64,000 nucleotides of DNA from Lachnospiraceae bacterium KH1T2 (GTDB taxonomy: Bacteria; Bacillota; Clostridia; Lachnospirales; Lachnospiraceae): positions 310,001 through 374,000 of the forward strand of contig FOSY01000003.1 in the NCBI GenBank assembly GCA_900114405.1, in the 5' to 3' direction. Position numbers and translations under genes: made by a program. Below, in pieces: positions 34,262 through 43,568 of the stretch. The first letter of the stretch is position 1. Each line of letters opens with the position of its first letter. Under the pieces are notes generated by a model. The model was not told the DNA's origin. It made no database searches and saw only the letters and a list, made by a program, of their open reading frames with translations.

Positions 34262-35602
34262 ATGATGGTAGAAGAGATACAGGTACTTATCGAGGGTAAG
34301 AAATATCATGAGCTCCGCGATGCTCTTTCTGAGATGAACGAGGCCGATATTGCTTCACTGCTTGAGGAATTGCCAAAGGAACTGCAGGTAAGAGTTTTTA
34401 GGTGGCTGCCAAAGGATATGGCTGCTGATGTATTCGCGTATCTGCCTACTGATGTGGAACAGGAGATAATCACATCATTGACAGATGCCGAAGCAACAAA
34501 CATCATCAATAACATGATGTCCGATGATGCTGCCGACCTTATGGAAGAAATGCCGGCTTCCGTTGTTAAGAAACTTCTCTCTAATGCAAGTCCTGATACC
34601 AGAAGAGACATAAATCACCTGCTTAAGTTCCCGGAGGACTCTGCCGGCTCTGTAATGACGGTGGAGTTTATCGATCTTAAAGAAGATATGACGGTAGCTG
34701 ATTCCATTGAACGTATACGCCGTACCGGAATAGATAAGGAAACCATCAATACATGTTATGTGTTGGACAGCAGGCGCAGACTTATCGGAATCGTTGCTTT
34801 AAGAACGCTTATACTTTCAAGACCTGATCAGTATATCAAAGATGTTATGGAAGAAAACGTGATTTCTGTCGATACACTTATGGATCAGGAAGATGTAGCA
34901 CGAGTAATATCAAAATACGACTTTAGTTCTGTACCGGTTGTTGATTCGGAAAAGAGACTGGTTGGAATCATCACCGTCGATGATGTAGTGGATATCATTC
35001 AGGAAGAGGCAACAGAGGATATCCAGAAGATGGCTGCTATCGTTCCGGCGGATGTCCCATATACCAAGCTTAATGTTTGGGAGCTTTGGAAAAAAAGGGT
35101 CGGATGGCTGATGCTTTTGATGGTTTCTGCGACATTTACCGGAAAGATAATTTCAAGCTATGAAGAAGCACTTGGAGCGTTCATCGTGCTGACTGCATAT
35201 ATTCCGCAGCTTATGGATACAGGCGGAAATGCTGGTTCACAGTCTTCAACGATGATAATACGTGCGTTGTCACTTAAGGAAATTGAGTTCCGCGATTGGT
35301 TCAAAGTCGTTATAAAAGAAATCTTAACAGGCGTCGTTTGCGGATTTACTCTTGCAGCTGCGAATTTTATAAGACTGTTATTGATAGATCACATGGCTGT
35401 CACAGTATCTTTGGTAGTTTGCCTGACGATGTTTTTGGTAACGATAGTTGCAAATGTAGTTGGCTGTGCGCTGCCTATGCTTGCAAAGAGATTGGGATTT
35501 GACCCGGCTGTTATGGCGTCACCGATGCTTACTACTATCATCGATGCGGTAGCGTTGATGATCTACTTCCAGTTTGCGGTAAGGATGCTGCACATTATAT
35601 AA
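34262..35602 (+). CDS. mgtE: Magnesium transporter MgtE
   Basis: A 446-residue magnesium channel. The N-terminal superhelical domain (about 1-125, EADIASLLEELP, MSDDAADLMEEMP) is followed by two CBS domains (about 130-250, DVMEENVISVDTLMDQEDVA and VPVVDSEKRLVGIITVDDVVDII) and five membrane helices (about 280-446) with YIPQLMDTGGNAGSQSS, the pore segment of the family. Magnesium binding to the N and CBS domains closes the channel in known MgtE. The start is one of two adjacent ATGs (34262, 34265). The next gene begins 20 nt downstream. Confidence 0.96.
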   Translation: MMVEEIQVLIEGKKYHELRDALSEMNEADIASLLEELPKELQVRVFRWLPKDMAADVFAYLPTDVEQEIITSLTDAEATNIINNMMSDDAADLMEEMPASVVKKLLSNASPDTRRDINHLLKFPEDSAGSVMTVEFIDLKEDMTVADSIERIRRTGIDKETINTCYVLDSRRRLIGIVALRTLILSRPDQYIKDVMEENVISVDTLMDQEDVARVISKYDFSSVPVVDSEKRLVGIITVDDVVDIIQEEATEDIQKMAAIVPADVPYTKLNVWELWKKRVGWLMLLMVSATFTGKIISSYEEALGAFIVLTAYIPQLMDTGGNAGSQSSTMIIRALSLKEIEFRDWFKVVIKEILTGVVCGFTLAAANFIRLLLIDHMAVTVSLVVCLTMFLVTIVANVVGCALPMLAKRLGFDPAVMASPMLTTIIDAVALMIYFQFAVRMLHII

Positions 35603-35622
35603 GGTGCAGTTATGTGAGGGAT

Positions 35623-36498
35623 ATGAAAAAGAGAGATTTGAGAATGGACAACATCAAGGCATTTTTGATAATCCTTGTCGTTGTCGGTCATCTATTGGAG
35701 CTTTTTCTTAAAAATGGGAATGTAAAAACGGTATATAAGCTCATTTATTCATTTCACATGCCGTTATTTATATTCATTTCAGGATATTTTGCAAGGTTTA
35801 AGCCTAAAAAGATAATTTCAGGTCTGGTGGTGCCGTATGCGGTATTTCAGACAATGTATATATTATATGTCAATTATATAATCGATCCTGTTAAAGACGT
35901 TGCATTTGGCTATACGCGTCCGTACTGGATCATGTGGTATATGATGGCGATGATCGTCTGGAGCCTGTCTGTGCCGCTGATATCGCTTGGAAACAGAGTG
36001 GTACATGGACTCATTCTGGCGACATCGATAGTAGTGAGCGTAGCAGCAGGCTATATTAAATTTTTTGGACAGAATTTCAGTCTTTCGAGGATTTTTGTGT
36101 ATTTCCCGTTCTTTATCATGGGGCACTATTTTTCCGAGCTTATGAAAAATGAAGAGAAAAGGACTGAACTTATTGACTTCTATCATGCACATAAGAAGGT
36201 TATCACGATGATATCAGCGGTGCTTTTCGGTGCGGCTGTAGGTGCAATGATAGAATATACTGATAAATATTCATACGTATGGCTTTATGAATGCGCACCG
36301 TATGCTGTTTCACATGAGCTGCCTGTTCATAGGCTGGCACATTTTGTTGTGGCTCTGATATGTATCATGTATATATATCTTTTGACTCCGAATATCAAAT
36401 GCGGAGTATTGTCGAAACTTGGCTCTAAGACAAAGAATGTCTACCTGTTTCATGGATTTGTGATACTTGCGCTTAAGCATATGGCAGGCTTGGTATAA
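35623..36498 (+). CDS. Acyltransferase-3 family membrane protein
   Basis: A 291-residue membrane protein of the acyltransferase-3 family, which usually O-acetylates extracellular sugars or cell-wall polymers. The N-terminus has RMDNIKAFLIILVVVGHLLE with the family His in VVGH, then YSFHMPLFIFISGYFARF. About ten hydrophobic segments follow, and the C-terminal helix resembles the family VYLFHG end. The start is uncertain: ATG 35623 is used; GTG 35614 and ATG 35644 are possible. The acceptor is unknown. It sits between mgtE and a small unknown gene and is probably co-transcribed with both. Confidence 0.85.
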   Translation: MKKRDLRMDNIKAFLIILVVVGHLLELFLKNGNVKTVYKLIYSFHMPLFIFISGYFARFKPKKIISGLVVPYAVFQTMYILYVNYIIDPVKDVAFGYTRPYWIMWYMMAMIVWSLSVPLISLGNRVVHGLILATSIVVSVAAGYIKFFGQNFSLSRIFVYFPFFIMGHYFSELMKNEEKRTELIDFYHAHKKVITMISAVLFGAAVGAMIEYTDKYSYVWLYECAPYAVSHELPVHRLAHFVVALICIMYIYLLTPNIKCGVLSKLGSKTKNVYLFHGFVILALKHMAGLV

Positions 36499-36520
36499 CA
36501 GATGATTGGAGGTTTGCGAC

Positions 36521-36763
36521 ATGAGAGAAATGGAATTTAAGATGGAGATCAATTATCCGCAGATCGTTCCGGGAGCTGACGTAGAAGTAGAAGAGTCCAC
36601 CCTTCAGGGTGGACTTGTTGTATATTATACGATAATTCCTGCGATCGCTATGTCTGGAAATTTCAGAAGACAGGAACGTCTTGAAAATTTTCACGGAAAA
36701 GTTCTGAGCATTCGGGAGAGTGATGGCGGAGCGTATTATGTCACAGTTGGGTTTGAAAGCTAA
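36521..36763 (+). CDS. Small conserved-looking protein of unknown function
   Basis: An 80-residue acidic protein that I do not recognise. It has no membrane helix or signal peptide, and its pattern (MEINYPQIVPG, VVYYTIIPAIAMSGNF, HGKVLSIRESDGGAYYVTVGFE) suggests a small beta-rich domain with a C-terminal strand pair. A clean TGGAGG site lies 8 nt before ATG 36521, and codon use fits the neighbours, so it is likely translated. It lies 22 nt after the acyltransferase gene and ends at a bidirectional terminator. Confidence 0.7.
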   Translation: MREMEFKMEINYPQIVPGADVEVEESTLQGGLVVYYTIIPAIAMSGNFRRQERLENFHGKVLSIRESDGGAYYVTVGFES

Positions 36764-36800
36764 AAAAACCGATGCGGTAGAGGGACCGCATCGGTTTTTT
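36763..36800. terminator. Bidirectional terminator between the unknown gene and rpsT
   Basis: A perfect 16-bp inverted repeat (AAAAAACCGATGCGGT / ACCGCATCGGTTTTTT) with a 6-nt loop has a T-run on both strands and serves the convergent genes on each side. Confidence 0.95.
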
Positions 36801-36828
36801 AATTAGTTCGATATATAAGTGCTCAAGA

Positions 36829-37092
36829 TTAAGCCATCTTGTTTACAGCCTTTGTAAGACGAGAAACTTTTCTTGAAGTTGTGCACTTGTGATAAACTCC
36901 TTTAGAGCCAGCCTTCTCGATTGTAGAGATGGCGCTTGTAAGTGCTGCAGAAGCTGCATTCTTGTCACCAGACTCGATTGCTGCGTAAACCTTCTTTGTA
37001 GCTGTCTTAACACCAGACTTAACGGCCTTATTGAGTTCTGCTCTCTTTGCGCTAGTAATAACTCTCTTCTTTGCAGATTTAATGTTTGCCAA
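36829..37092 (-). CDS. rpsT: 30S ribosomal protein S20
   Basis: An 87-residue basic ribosomal protein that binds 16S rRNA early in 30S assembly. It begins ANIKSAKKRVITSAKRAELN and ends GVYHKCTTSRKVSRLTKAVNKMA, both typical of S20. The start is TTG at 37092, with AAGGAGG 8 nt upstream; the longer frame to 37173 has no family sequence. A TTG start is frequent for rpsT. It is divergent from lepA, a common arrangement in Firmicutes. Confidence 0.97.
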   Translation of the reverse strand: MANIKSAKKRVITSAKRAELNKAVKSGVKTATKKVYAAIESGDKNAASAALTSAISTIEKAGSKGVYHKCTTSRKVSRLTKAVNKMA

Positions 37093-37208
37093 TGTAGGAT
37101 CCTCCTTCGTGAAAATATAGTCGAACACTACATGCTTTTTCCTTGTCTGACACTTTGACAAAGGTTTATGCATGCATACCTGAGTATTTTATAACCAAGA
37201 ATCTCACT

Positions 37209-37239
37209 TGTCAAGAACTGCTACCAAATTTTTATAATT
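37209..37239 (+). promoter_or_regulatory. Probable promoter of lepA
   Basis: TTGTCA (37209-37214) and TATAAT (37234-37239) with a rather long 19-nt spacer, 54 bp before the lepA start. Confidence 0.45.
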
Positions 37240-37292
37240 TATGGTACATTAGTTATACGAAATACACTTTAGGAAGAGGTTTTACGTTAATT

Positions 37293-39098
37293 ATGGATAT
37301 GAGTCATATCAGGAATTTCTGCATTATAGCACACATCGATCATGGTAAGTCCACACTTGCTGATCGTATTATTGAGAAAACCGGTCTGCTTACAGATCGA
37401 GAGATGCAGAATCAGGTTCTCGACAATATGGATTTGGAGCGTGAGAGAGGAATTACAATTAAATCTCAGGCGGTACGAACAGTTTATAAAGCAAAGGATG
37501 GAGAGGAGTATATATTTAACCTTATCGATACTCCCGGTCATGTTGACTTTAACTACGAAGTCAGCAGAAGCCTTGCAGCGTGTGATGGTGCGGTTCTTGT
37601 GGTTGATTCTGCCCAGGGCATAGAAGCGCAGACACTTGCAAATGTGTATCTTGCATTAGATCATGATCTGGATGTTTTTCCTGTTTTAAATAAGATAGAC
37701 CTTCCATCCGCTGAGCCGGACAGAGTTGCGGCTGAAATAGAGGATGTCATTGGACTTGATGCGTCAGAAGCTCCGAGAATTTCAGCAAAGAGCGGACTTG
37801 GAGTTGAAGATGTGCTTGAAGCTATAGTTGAGCAGATACCTGCGCCTACAGGTGATCCGTCTGCACCGCTCAAGGCGCTGATCTTTGACTCGATCTATGA
37901 CCCATATAAGGGAGTTATAGTTTTTGTCAGGATTATGGATGGTACGGTTAAGAAGGGTACTCCGGTCAAATTCATGGCGACAGGCAGAAGCGATGAAGTA
38001 GTAGAAGTAGGTTACTTTGGCGCGGGAAGATATATCCCTTGTGATGAGCTCTCAGCCGGAATGGTTGGATACATCACTGCAAGTATCAAAGATCTTAAAG
38101 AGACCAGAGTTGGTGATACTGTGACGAACTCTGAAATGCCTTGTGAAGAAGCGCTTCCAGGCTATAAAAAAGTAAATCCTATGGTATACTGCGGTATTTA
38201 TCCTGCGGATTCTGCGAAATATCCGGATCTTCGTGATGCTCTTGAGAAGCTTCAGTTAAATGACGCTTCACTTACTTTCGAGCCTGAAACATCAGCAGCT
38301 CTGGGCTTCGGTTTTCGATGCGGATTCCTCGGACTGCTTCACCTTGATATCATCACAGAGCGTCTTGAAAGAGAGTATGACCTTGATCTTGTAACTACTG
38401 CACCGGGCGTTGTATACAAAGTTTATAAAACAGATGGAACAGAGATGGATCTTACAAATCCTGCAAATCTTCCTGATCCTTCAGAGATAGAGCATATGGA
38501 AGAGCCTATGGTTTCGGCTGAGATCATGGTATCAACGGAGTACCTTGGTGCGATAATCGGGCTTTGTCAGGAGAGACGAGGAATTCAGACAGGAATGGAT
38601 TACATTGAAACAACTCGTGTAATGCTTAAGTATGATCTTCCTCTAAATGAGATAATCTATGATTTCTTTGATGCACTTAAGAGCCGTTCGAGAGGCTATG
38701 CATCATTTGATTATGAGCTTAAGGGCTATGCGCCTTCACAGCTTGTTAAGCTTGATATTCTTATAAATAAAGAATACGTTGATGCTCTTTCATTTATCGT
38801 ATTTAAAGACAGCGCATATGACCGTGGAAAGAAGATGTGCGAGAAGCTTAAGACAGAGATACCTCGTCATATGTTTGAAGTGCCGATTCAGGCGGCCGTA
38901 AATGGAAAAGTCATTGCCAGAGAGACAGTCAGAGCATATCGTAAGGATGTACTTGCAAAGTGTTACGGCGGTGATATTTCGCGTAAGAAGAAGTTGCTGG
39001 AGAAACAGAAGGAAGGAAAAAAGAAGATGCGTGCGATAGGTTCTGTAGAAGTTCCGAAACAGGCCTTCTTAAGTGTGTTAAAGCTGGATGATGAATAA
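37293..39098 (+). CDS. lepA: Elongation factor 4 (back-translocase GTPase)
   Basis: A 601-residue translation GTPase related to EF-G. G motifs are visible: [13 protein letters not shown], the [10 protein letters not shown] switch, DTPGHVDF, and [11 protein letters not shown]. The LepA-specific C-terminal domain ends with [28 protein letters not shown]. Only a weak, distant AGAGG precedes ATG 37293; an ATG two codons later is possible. The hemW gene overlaps the 3' end by 11 nt, the usual Firmicutes pair. Confidence 0.97.
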   Translation: MDMSHIRNFCIIAHIDHGKSTLADRIIEKTGLLTDREMQNQVLDNMDLERERGITIKSQAVRTVYKAKDGEEYIFNLIDTPGHVDFNYEVSRSLAACDGAVLVVDSAQGIEAQTLANVYLALDHDLDVFPVLNKIDLPSAEPDRVAAEIEDVIGLDASEAPRISAKSGLGVEDVLEAIVEQIPAPTGDPSAPLKALIFDSIYDPYKGVIVFVRIMDGTVKKGTPVKFMATGRSDEVVEVGYFGAGRYIPCDELSAGMVGYITASIKDLKETRVGDTVTNSEMPCEEALPGYKKVNPMVYCGIYPADSAKYPDLRDALEKLQLNDASLTFEPETSAALGFGFRCGFLGLLHLDIITERLEREYDLDLVTTAPGVVYKVYKTDGTEMDLTNPANLPDPSEIEHMEEPMVSAEIMVSTEYLGAIIGLCQERRGIQTGMDYIETTRVMLKYDLPLNEIIYDFFDALKSRSRGYASFDYELKGYAPSQLVKLDILINKEYVDALSFIVFKDSAYDRGKKMCEKLKTEIPRHMFEVPIQAAVNGKVIARETVRAYRKDVLAKCYGGDISRKKKLLEKQKEGKKKMRAIGSVEVPKQAFLSVLKLDDE

Positions 39099-40218
39099 AA
39101 AACCGCTTGCCGTTTATATTCATATACCGTTCTGTGAGCAGAAATGCCGCTATTGTGATTTTCTGTCGGGACAGGGATCTGAGCAGCTTAAACTGGCCTA
39201 TTTTCGTGCGCTTATGCACGAGATAGGTCATACTGACGGGTCGCAGTACATCGTGACTTCAGTATATATCGGCGGAGGAACACCTTCGTGTGTTCAGTCG
39301 ATATATATCGTGAAGATAATGGATGCACTGCGTGCTCGTTTTGAATTTGCTCCCAAAGCTGAGATCTCAATGGAGATGAATCCGGGAACGGTCCGCAAAT
39401 CTTCGCTTGCTGACTATAAGTCTGCAGGTATCAATCGACTGAGCATAGGGCTTCAGTCTACACATGACAGTGAACTGCGCAGTCTTGGCAGGATACATGA
39501 TTATAAAACATTTCTTAATACTTATGAGCTTGTCAGATCCAGAGGCTTTAATAATGTAAATATTGACCTTATGTCATCGCTCCCGCATCAGACAAAAGAA
39601 AAGATGGAAAAGAGCCTTGAGCGAGTTATAAAGCTTGCACCTGAGCATATTTCTGTATATTCGCTGATAATTGAAGAAGGTACACCTTTTTATAATCTTT
39701 ATGAGAAGGGAGAGCTGGAGCTTCCGGATGAAGATACAGAGATAAGGATAGACAGAATGGTCAGGCGGACTCTTGCTGAGAACGGTTATGGACGTTATGA
39801 GATATCTAACTTCTCTAAGCCGGGATATGAGTGTCGACACAATCTTGTTTATTGGAACAGGGGCGAGTATTTAGGCTTTGGGATAGGTGCAGCTTCTCTT
39901 CTTGGTCATACGAGGTTTTCAAATACGAGAAATATAAAGAAATATATAGATGCGAATGGGATGTCAGGAACCAATGTGCAGAAACTCACCGTAAACGATG
40001 AAATGGCAGAATTTATGTTCCTTGGTCTGAGAAAAGTGGAAGGGATAAAGGAAGAAGACTTTCAAAAGTGTTTTGGTAAGACATTGCGTGAGGTCTATGG
40101 CGATGTTCTTGAGAATCAGTGGGGAATGGGAATGATAACCTATAAGGATGGCCGTTGGGCATTTACGGAAAAAGGAATGGACGTTTCTAATACATTGATG
40201 TCAGAATATCTATTGTAG
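39088..40218 (+). CDS. hemW: Heme chaperone HemW (HemN-like radical SAM protein)
   Basis: A 376-residue radical SAM protein. The cluster motif C16-x3-C20-x2-C23 ([11 protein letters not shown]) lacks the extra cysteine of true coproporphyrinogen dehydrogenase HemN (Phe25 is at that place), which supports HemW. Further family segments: [38 protein letters not shown], and GFGIGAAS. HemW delivers heme to target proteins in characterised bacteria. Start ATG 39088 overlaps lepA by 11 nt; ATG 39091 is equally possible. Confidence 0.92.
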   Translation: MMNKKPLAVYIHIPFCEQKCRYCDFLSGQGSEQLKLAYFRALMHEIGHTDGSQYIVTSVYIGGGTPSCVQSIYIVKIMDALRARFEFAPKAEISMEMNPGTVRKSSLADYKSAGINRLSIGLQSTHDSELRSLGRIHDYKTFLNTYELVRSRGFNNVNIDLMSSLPHQTKEKMEKSLERVIKLAPEHISVYSLIIEEGTPFYNLYEKGELELPDEDTEIRIDRMVRRTLAENGYGRYEISNFSKPGYECRHNLVYWNRGEYLGFGIGAASLLGHTRFSNTRNIKKYIDANGMSGTNVQKLTVNDEMAEFMFLGLRKVEGIKEEDFQKCFGKTLREVYGDVLENQWGMGMITYKDGRWAFTEKGMDVSNTLMSEYLL

Positions 40219-40280
40219 TACAAAAATCAGTACAAGGGTAAGCTTCTATTGTTATGAAGGTTGATTATTGCTAAAATTAA

Positions 40281-40426
40281 GTAACAGTTCATACGTAAAC
40301 GGAGCACTACGCTGCGGAGTTTACGACCAAGAAAGATGAAAAGCCATTGAATTTTGCCCATCGCCGGAGGCGATTTAATTGGCAAAATCCGTTACGTGAG
40401 CGAGCTAGAAGCGAGTGAACAGTAAC
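40281..40426. repeat. 146-bp dispersed structured repeat, copy 2
   Basis: Same length and orientation as the copy at 22485-22630, with nine differences. Its stem CGTAAAC (40294-40300) / GTTTACG (40319-40325) carries two compensatory changes relative to copy 1 (C-G to T-A and C-G to A-T). The left end (GTAACAGTTCA) has two changes that weaken the terminal inverted repeat; the right end is unchanged. It lies between hemW and the GGDEF/EAL gene. The remaining bases of this gap show no gene. Confidence 0.85.
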
Positions 40427-40471
40427 AAAATTAAATTGCGGAATAGTGATTTTTTGAGATAGAGGCTTAAA

Positions 40472-42190
40472 ATGACAGATTACGTATTCAATAATGATGA
40501 ACAAAATACCTTAATACGTGATAATGAGCGATACGAGGAAGTAAATGATATAACCGGGACATATGTCTTTGAGTATGATGCAATGGAAGAAAAGTACTAT
40601 GTATGTGCGACATATGAGAAGATGTTCTGGTTAAGTGACGACATGCTGACGGGACCTTGGACGCTGATAGACAGCCTGAAGATATTTGATCAGGACAAAG
40701 AGGACTTTGAGAAATTTCTTGAAGAAGTCAAAAAGGGAACGCCCAAGCGTACTGCCACTTTTAGGATAAAAACAAAAGTGGATAAAAAGTCGCGTTGGTT
40801 CAGCGTTACACTTCAAACACTGAAAGGCTTAAACAATAGCCTTGTGAGGGTTATTGGAATACTTCAGGATGTGAATACTGAAATGGAGGCGAGGAAAGAG
40901 CTTGCGTACAGGCGTACTTATGATGCGCTTACAAGACTCTTAAATGCCGACAGTTTCTATGCACAGATGAAGGCTATGATCAAAGCCAATCCTATGGGAA
41001 GATTTGTGATAGTTTCCATAGGCATAGAAAATTTCCCAATCATCATAGACAGATTTGGCTCTGAAATGGGAAATGAAGTGTTGAAGTATTTCGCTGGGTG
41101 TCTAAGAGAGAGACTTTCCATGGGAAATACTGCGTGCAGATATGATACGAGTACATTCATGGTCTCATTGTCGGATTTTTCAGATGCGGATGTGCTGATA
41201 CTTATAAGAGATCTGAATGCGCTTTTTGAAAGCGAAAGTATCAGTAAATGCGGTGCAGGTCTGACTTATGGCATATATAGAGTTGAAGATATGACTATGG
41301 ATGTGCAGCGCATGTGCGAAAGAGCGCAGCTGGCACGTGAAGAAGTCGTAAGCACACGTATGACGAACTATGCGTTTTATAACGAGAATATGATGCTTTC
41401 CATAAAGTATAGAGCTGAGATGGAGAGCGAGATGAATCCGGCTTTGGAAAAGCATGAGTTTCTAATGTATCTTCAGCCTAAGATTGATGTTGAAACCGGA
41501 AAGATATGCAGCGCAGAGGCTTTGGTCCGCTGGCAGCATACACCTTCGGTGCTCAGGATGCCGGGAGAGTTTCTTCCGCTTTTTGAGCAAAATGGATTCA
41601 TAAAGAAACTCGATGAATATATGTGGGAGTCTGCGGCAAAGTATATCTCACAGCTTGAAAAGGAAGGCATGGAGATACCGATATCGGTTAATATCTCACG
41701 TTTTCATGTAGATAATAATGACCTGATAAAGACCATAACTGGATTTGTCAGTAAATATCAGATTGACAGTAGATTGCTTCAGCTTGAGATAACGGAAACA
41801 CTTTTCGCAAAGGATGAGCAGAAGCTTTATTATCTTATGGGAGAGCTTAAGAGAAAGGGCTTTGTCCTTGAAATGGATGACTTTGGTTCTGGATACTCAT
41901 CTTTGAACATGCTTAGAGCAGCACCGGTTGATGTTATAAAGATAGACAAGTATTTCATTGACGATATAATGCTTACTTCTAAGGGAAGCATAGTTATAGA
42001 AAATACTATAAGAATGCTTAAAGAGTTGGGAATGGTAGTAGTTGCAGAGGGTGTAGAGCGCAAAGAACAGCTTGATTTTCTTAAAAGCGTCGGATGCGAT
42101 ATAGTGCAGGGTTATTATTTCTCAAGGCCTGTACCGGCAGACGAATTTAAGGAGATGCTCAGGAAAGATCGAATGGAAGAGGGGTTATAA
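40472..42190 (+). CDS. PAS-like/GGDEF/EAL protein, probable c-di-GMP phosphodiesterase
   Basis: A 572-residue soluble protein. Residues about 20-135 look like a PAS-type sensor domain. Residues about 145-290 form a GGDEF fold without an active loop: Y224-DTSTF stands where GGDEF is expected. The EAL domain (about 310-565) is complete: E349 in EALVRW, SVNISRF, LEITET, D469-D470 in MDDFGSGYSS, VIKIDKYF, AEGVE and QGYYFSRP. It should therefore degrade c-di-GMP, with the first half sensing a signal or GTP. The start codon of the PilT-like ATPase follows the stop directly with no gap, so the two proteins are probably made together. Confidence 0.92.
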   Translation: MTDYVFNNDEQNTLIRDNERYEEVNDITGTYVFEYDAMEEKYYVCATYEKMFWLSDDMLTGPWTLIDSLKIFDQDKEDFEKFLEEVKKGTPKRTATFRIKTKVDKKSRWFSVTLQTLKGLNNSLVRVIGILQDVNTEMEARKELAYRRTYDALTRLLNADSFYAQMKAMIKANPMGRFVIVSIGIENFPIIIDRFGSEMGNEVLKYFAGCLRERLSMGNTACRYDTSTFMVSLSDFSDADVLILIRDLNALFESESISKCGAGLTYGIYRVEDMTMDVQRMCERAQLAREEVVSTRMTNYAFYNENMMLSIKYRAEMESEMNPALEKHEFLMYLQPKIDVETGKICSAEALVRWQHTPSVLRMPGEFLPLFEQNGFIKKLDEYMWESAAKYISQLEKEGMEIPISVNISRFHVDNNDLIKTITGFVSKYQIDSRLLQLEITETLFAKDEQKLYYLMGELKRKGFVLEMDDFGSGYSSLNMLRAAPVDVIKIDKYFIDDIMLTSKGSIVIENTIRMLKELGMVVVAEGVERKEQLDFLKSVGCDIVQGYYFSRPVPADEFKEMLRKDRMEEGL

Positions 42191-43252
42191 ATGCTCGATA
42201 TCTATGAACTCTTGCGTCAGGCAGCGGAAAATGATGCGTCAGATGTACACATAAGCGTGGGTGTATCTCCGAGATTCAGGGTGCATGGTGAATTGATACA
42301 GACTAATTTCCAGAAAATGACACCGTCGGATACCCTTGAGATTTTGCTTAATCTCATGACTCATGATCAACGTGAGCAGTTTGAAGAAGACGGAGAGATA
42401 GACCTTTCGGTTTCTATACCGCAGGCAGGACGATATCGTGTAAATGCCTATAAGCAGAGGGGCAGTATAACATTGGCACTTCGACTTGTTGACATGGAGA
42501 TACCGGATTCTGATATGCTTAAGATACCGGAAAAGGTGAGAGAACTTTGCAGTATCCAGCGAGGGCTTATTATGGTCACAGGTCTCTCAGGCTCAGGAAA
42601 GTCGACGGTCATAGCGTCTCTGATCGATGAGATAAATAAGACAAGGGCATGCAATATCATCACGTTGGAAGACCCTATAGAGTACCTGCATCAGCATAAA
42701 AAGGCTATGGTAAACCAGCGAGAGATAGGGCTTGATGTAAAAGACTATGCGACAGCTCTTTCGGCGGCGCTTAAGCAGGACCCGGATGTGCTTCAGGTAG
42801 GAACACCGGACAATGCAGAGGACGCAAGACTTATGCTGATGGCGGCTGAGACGGGACGGCTTGTTTTTTCATCAATGTATACGATGAGTGCAGTAGAGAC
42901 GATCGAAAACCTGATAGATGTATTCCCTGAGCAGATGAGGGATCAGGCAAGAAACCGTATAGCAAATGCACTTAAGGCGACAATTTCAAGGCAGCTGCTT
43001 CTTGCGACAGATGGGCATCGCGTTCCGGCATATGAGATAATGTTCGTAGATAATAAGATAAGAGATATAATCCGAAATGGCGATATCTATAAGATAAATG
43101 ACAGGATAATTGCCGGAGCGGCAAGGGGAATGATAAGTATGGATGATTATCTTCTCAAGCTCTATAATGATGGTACGATCTCTAAAAAAACAGCGATTCA
43201 GGCTGCAAAAGATCAGGAAAATATGGAATCACGACTCCGGGTATTAGTATAA
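42191..43252 (+). CDS. PilT-like ATPase with altered catalytic boxes
   Basis: A 353-residue hexameric-type ATPase of the PilT/secretion ATPase family. It matches PilT along its length: DASDVHISVGVSPRFRVHG, Walker A GLSGSGKST (about 132-140), and an intact Asp box NIITLEDPIEYLH and VNQREIG. Two key places are changed: the Walker B/catalytic Glu region VGEMRD of PilT reads VGTPDN here (Thr205), and the His box TLHT reads SMYT (Tyr230). ATP hydrolysis may be weak or differently driven. No pilin or pilus assembly genes are in the window. It follows an EAL protein without a gap, so a c-di-GMP-linked role in surface motility is possible, by inference. Confidence 0.88.
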   Translation: MLDIYELLRQAAENDASDVHISVGVSPRFRVHGELIQTNFQKMTPSDTLEILLNLMTHDQREQFEEDGEIDLSVSIPQAGRYRVNAYKQRGSITLALRLVDMEIPDSDMLKIPEKVRELCSIQRGLIMVTGLSGSGKSTVIASLIDEINKTRACNIITLEDPIEYLHQHKKAMVNQREIGLDVKDYATALSAALKQDPDVLQVGTPDNAEDARLMLMAAETGRLVFSSMYTMSAVETIENLIDVFPEQMRDQARNRIANALKATISRQLLLATDGHRVPAYEIMFVDNKIRDIIRNGDIYKINDRIIAGAARGMISMDDYLLKLYNDGTISKKTAIQAAKDQENMESRLRVLV

Positions 43253-43267
43253 CCCGGAGTTTTTTTG
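43234..43267 (+). terminator. Intrinsic terminator overlapping the PilT-like stop codon
   Basis: ACTCCGGGT pairs with ACCCGGAGT around a 9-nt loop containing the stop codon, followed by seven T residues. Confidence 0.92.
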
Positions 43268-43301
43268 TGAGCTTTTATTTTGTTCGTAATAAATCTTATG
43301 A

Positions 43302-43328
43302 TAAATAATTTCGTACAAATACCGATAT
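43302..43328 (+). promoter_or_regulatory. Sigma-28 (SigD/FliA)-type promoter of the chemoreceptor gene
   Basis: TAAA (43302-43305), exactly 15 nt, ACCGATAT (43321-43328). This fits the Gram-positive flagellar sigma consensus TAAA-N15-GCCGATAA at ten of twelve positions and stands before a chemotaxis gene. It predicts a leader of about 235 nt. Confidence 0.6.
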
Positions 43329-43411
43329 AAATATAAATGACTAATATCCATAGATGTAAATATGGTGGGATTGTGGAAATTTATGAATTTTTGCAGCAAA
43401 GCTTCAAAAAT

Positions 43412-43505
43412 CCCGCAAACAAGCCATTTAAATGCAGCTGCGCTGCGGGCTTGTTTGCCGCTTGTTTTTGGCTTTCAGACGGAACCCGCAGTAAATGCGT
43501 GTTCC
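43412..43505 (+). other. Structured region in the chemoreceptor leader
   Basis: A perfect 11-bp stem GCAAACAAGCC (43415-43425) / GGCTTGTTTGC (43448-43458) is followed by a hairpin GGAAC-C-CGCA / TGCG-T-GTTCC (43481-43505). CCCGC (43412-43416) can alternatively pair with GCGGG (43445-43449), so two folds compete. No T-run follows. Between this and the ATG at 43569 nothing else was seen. Confidence 0.5.
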
Positions 43506-43568
43506 TGTAATTTATGTACAAGAATTCATACATTATAAATTTTAGTATTATTTTATTGAGGGGCGGAA

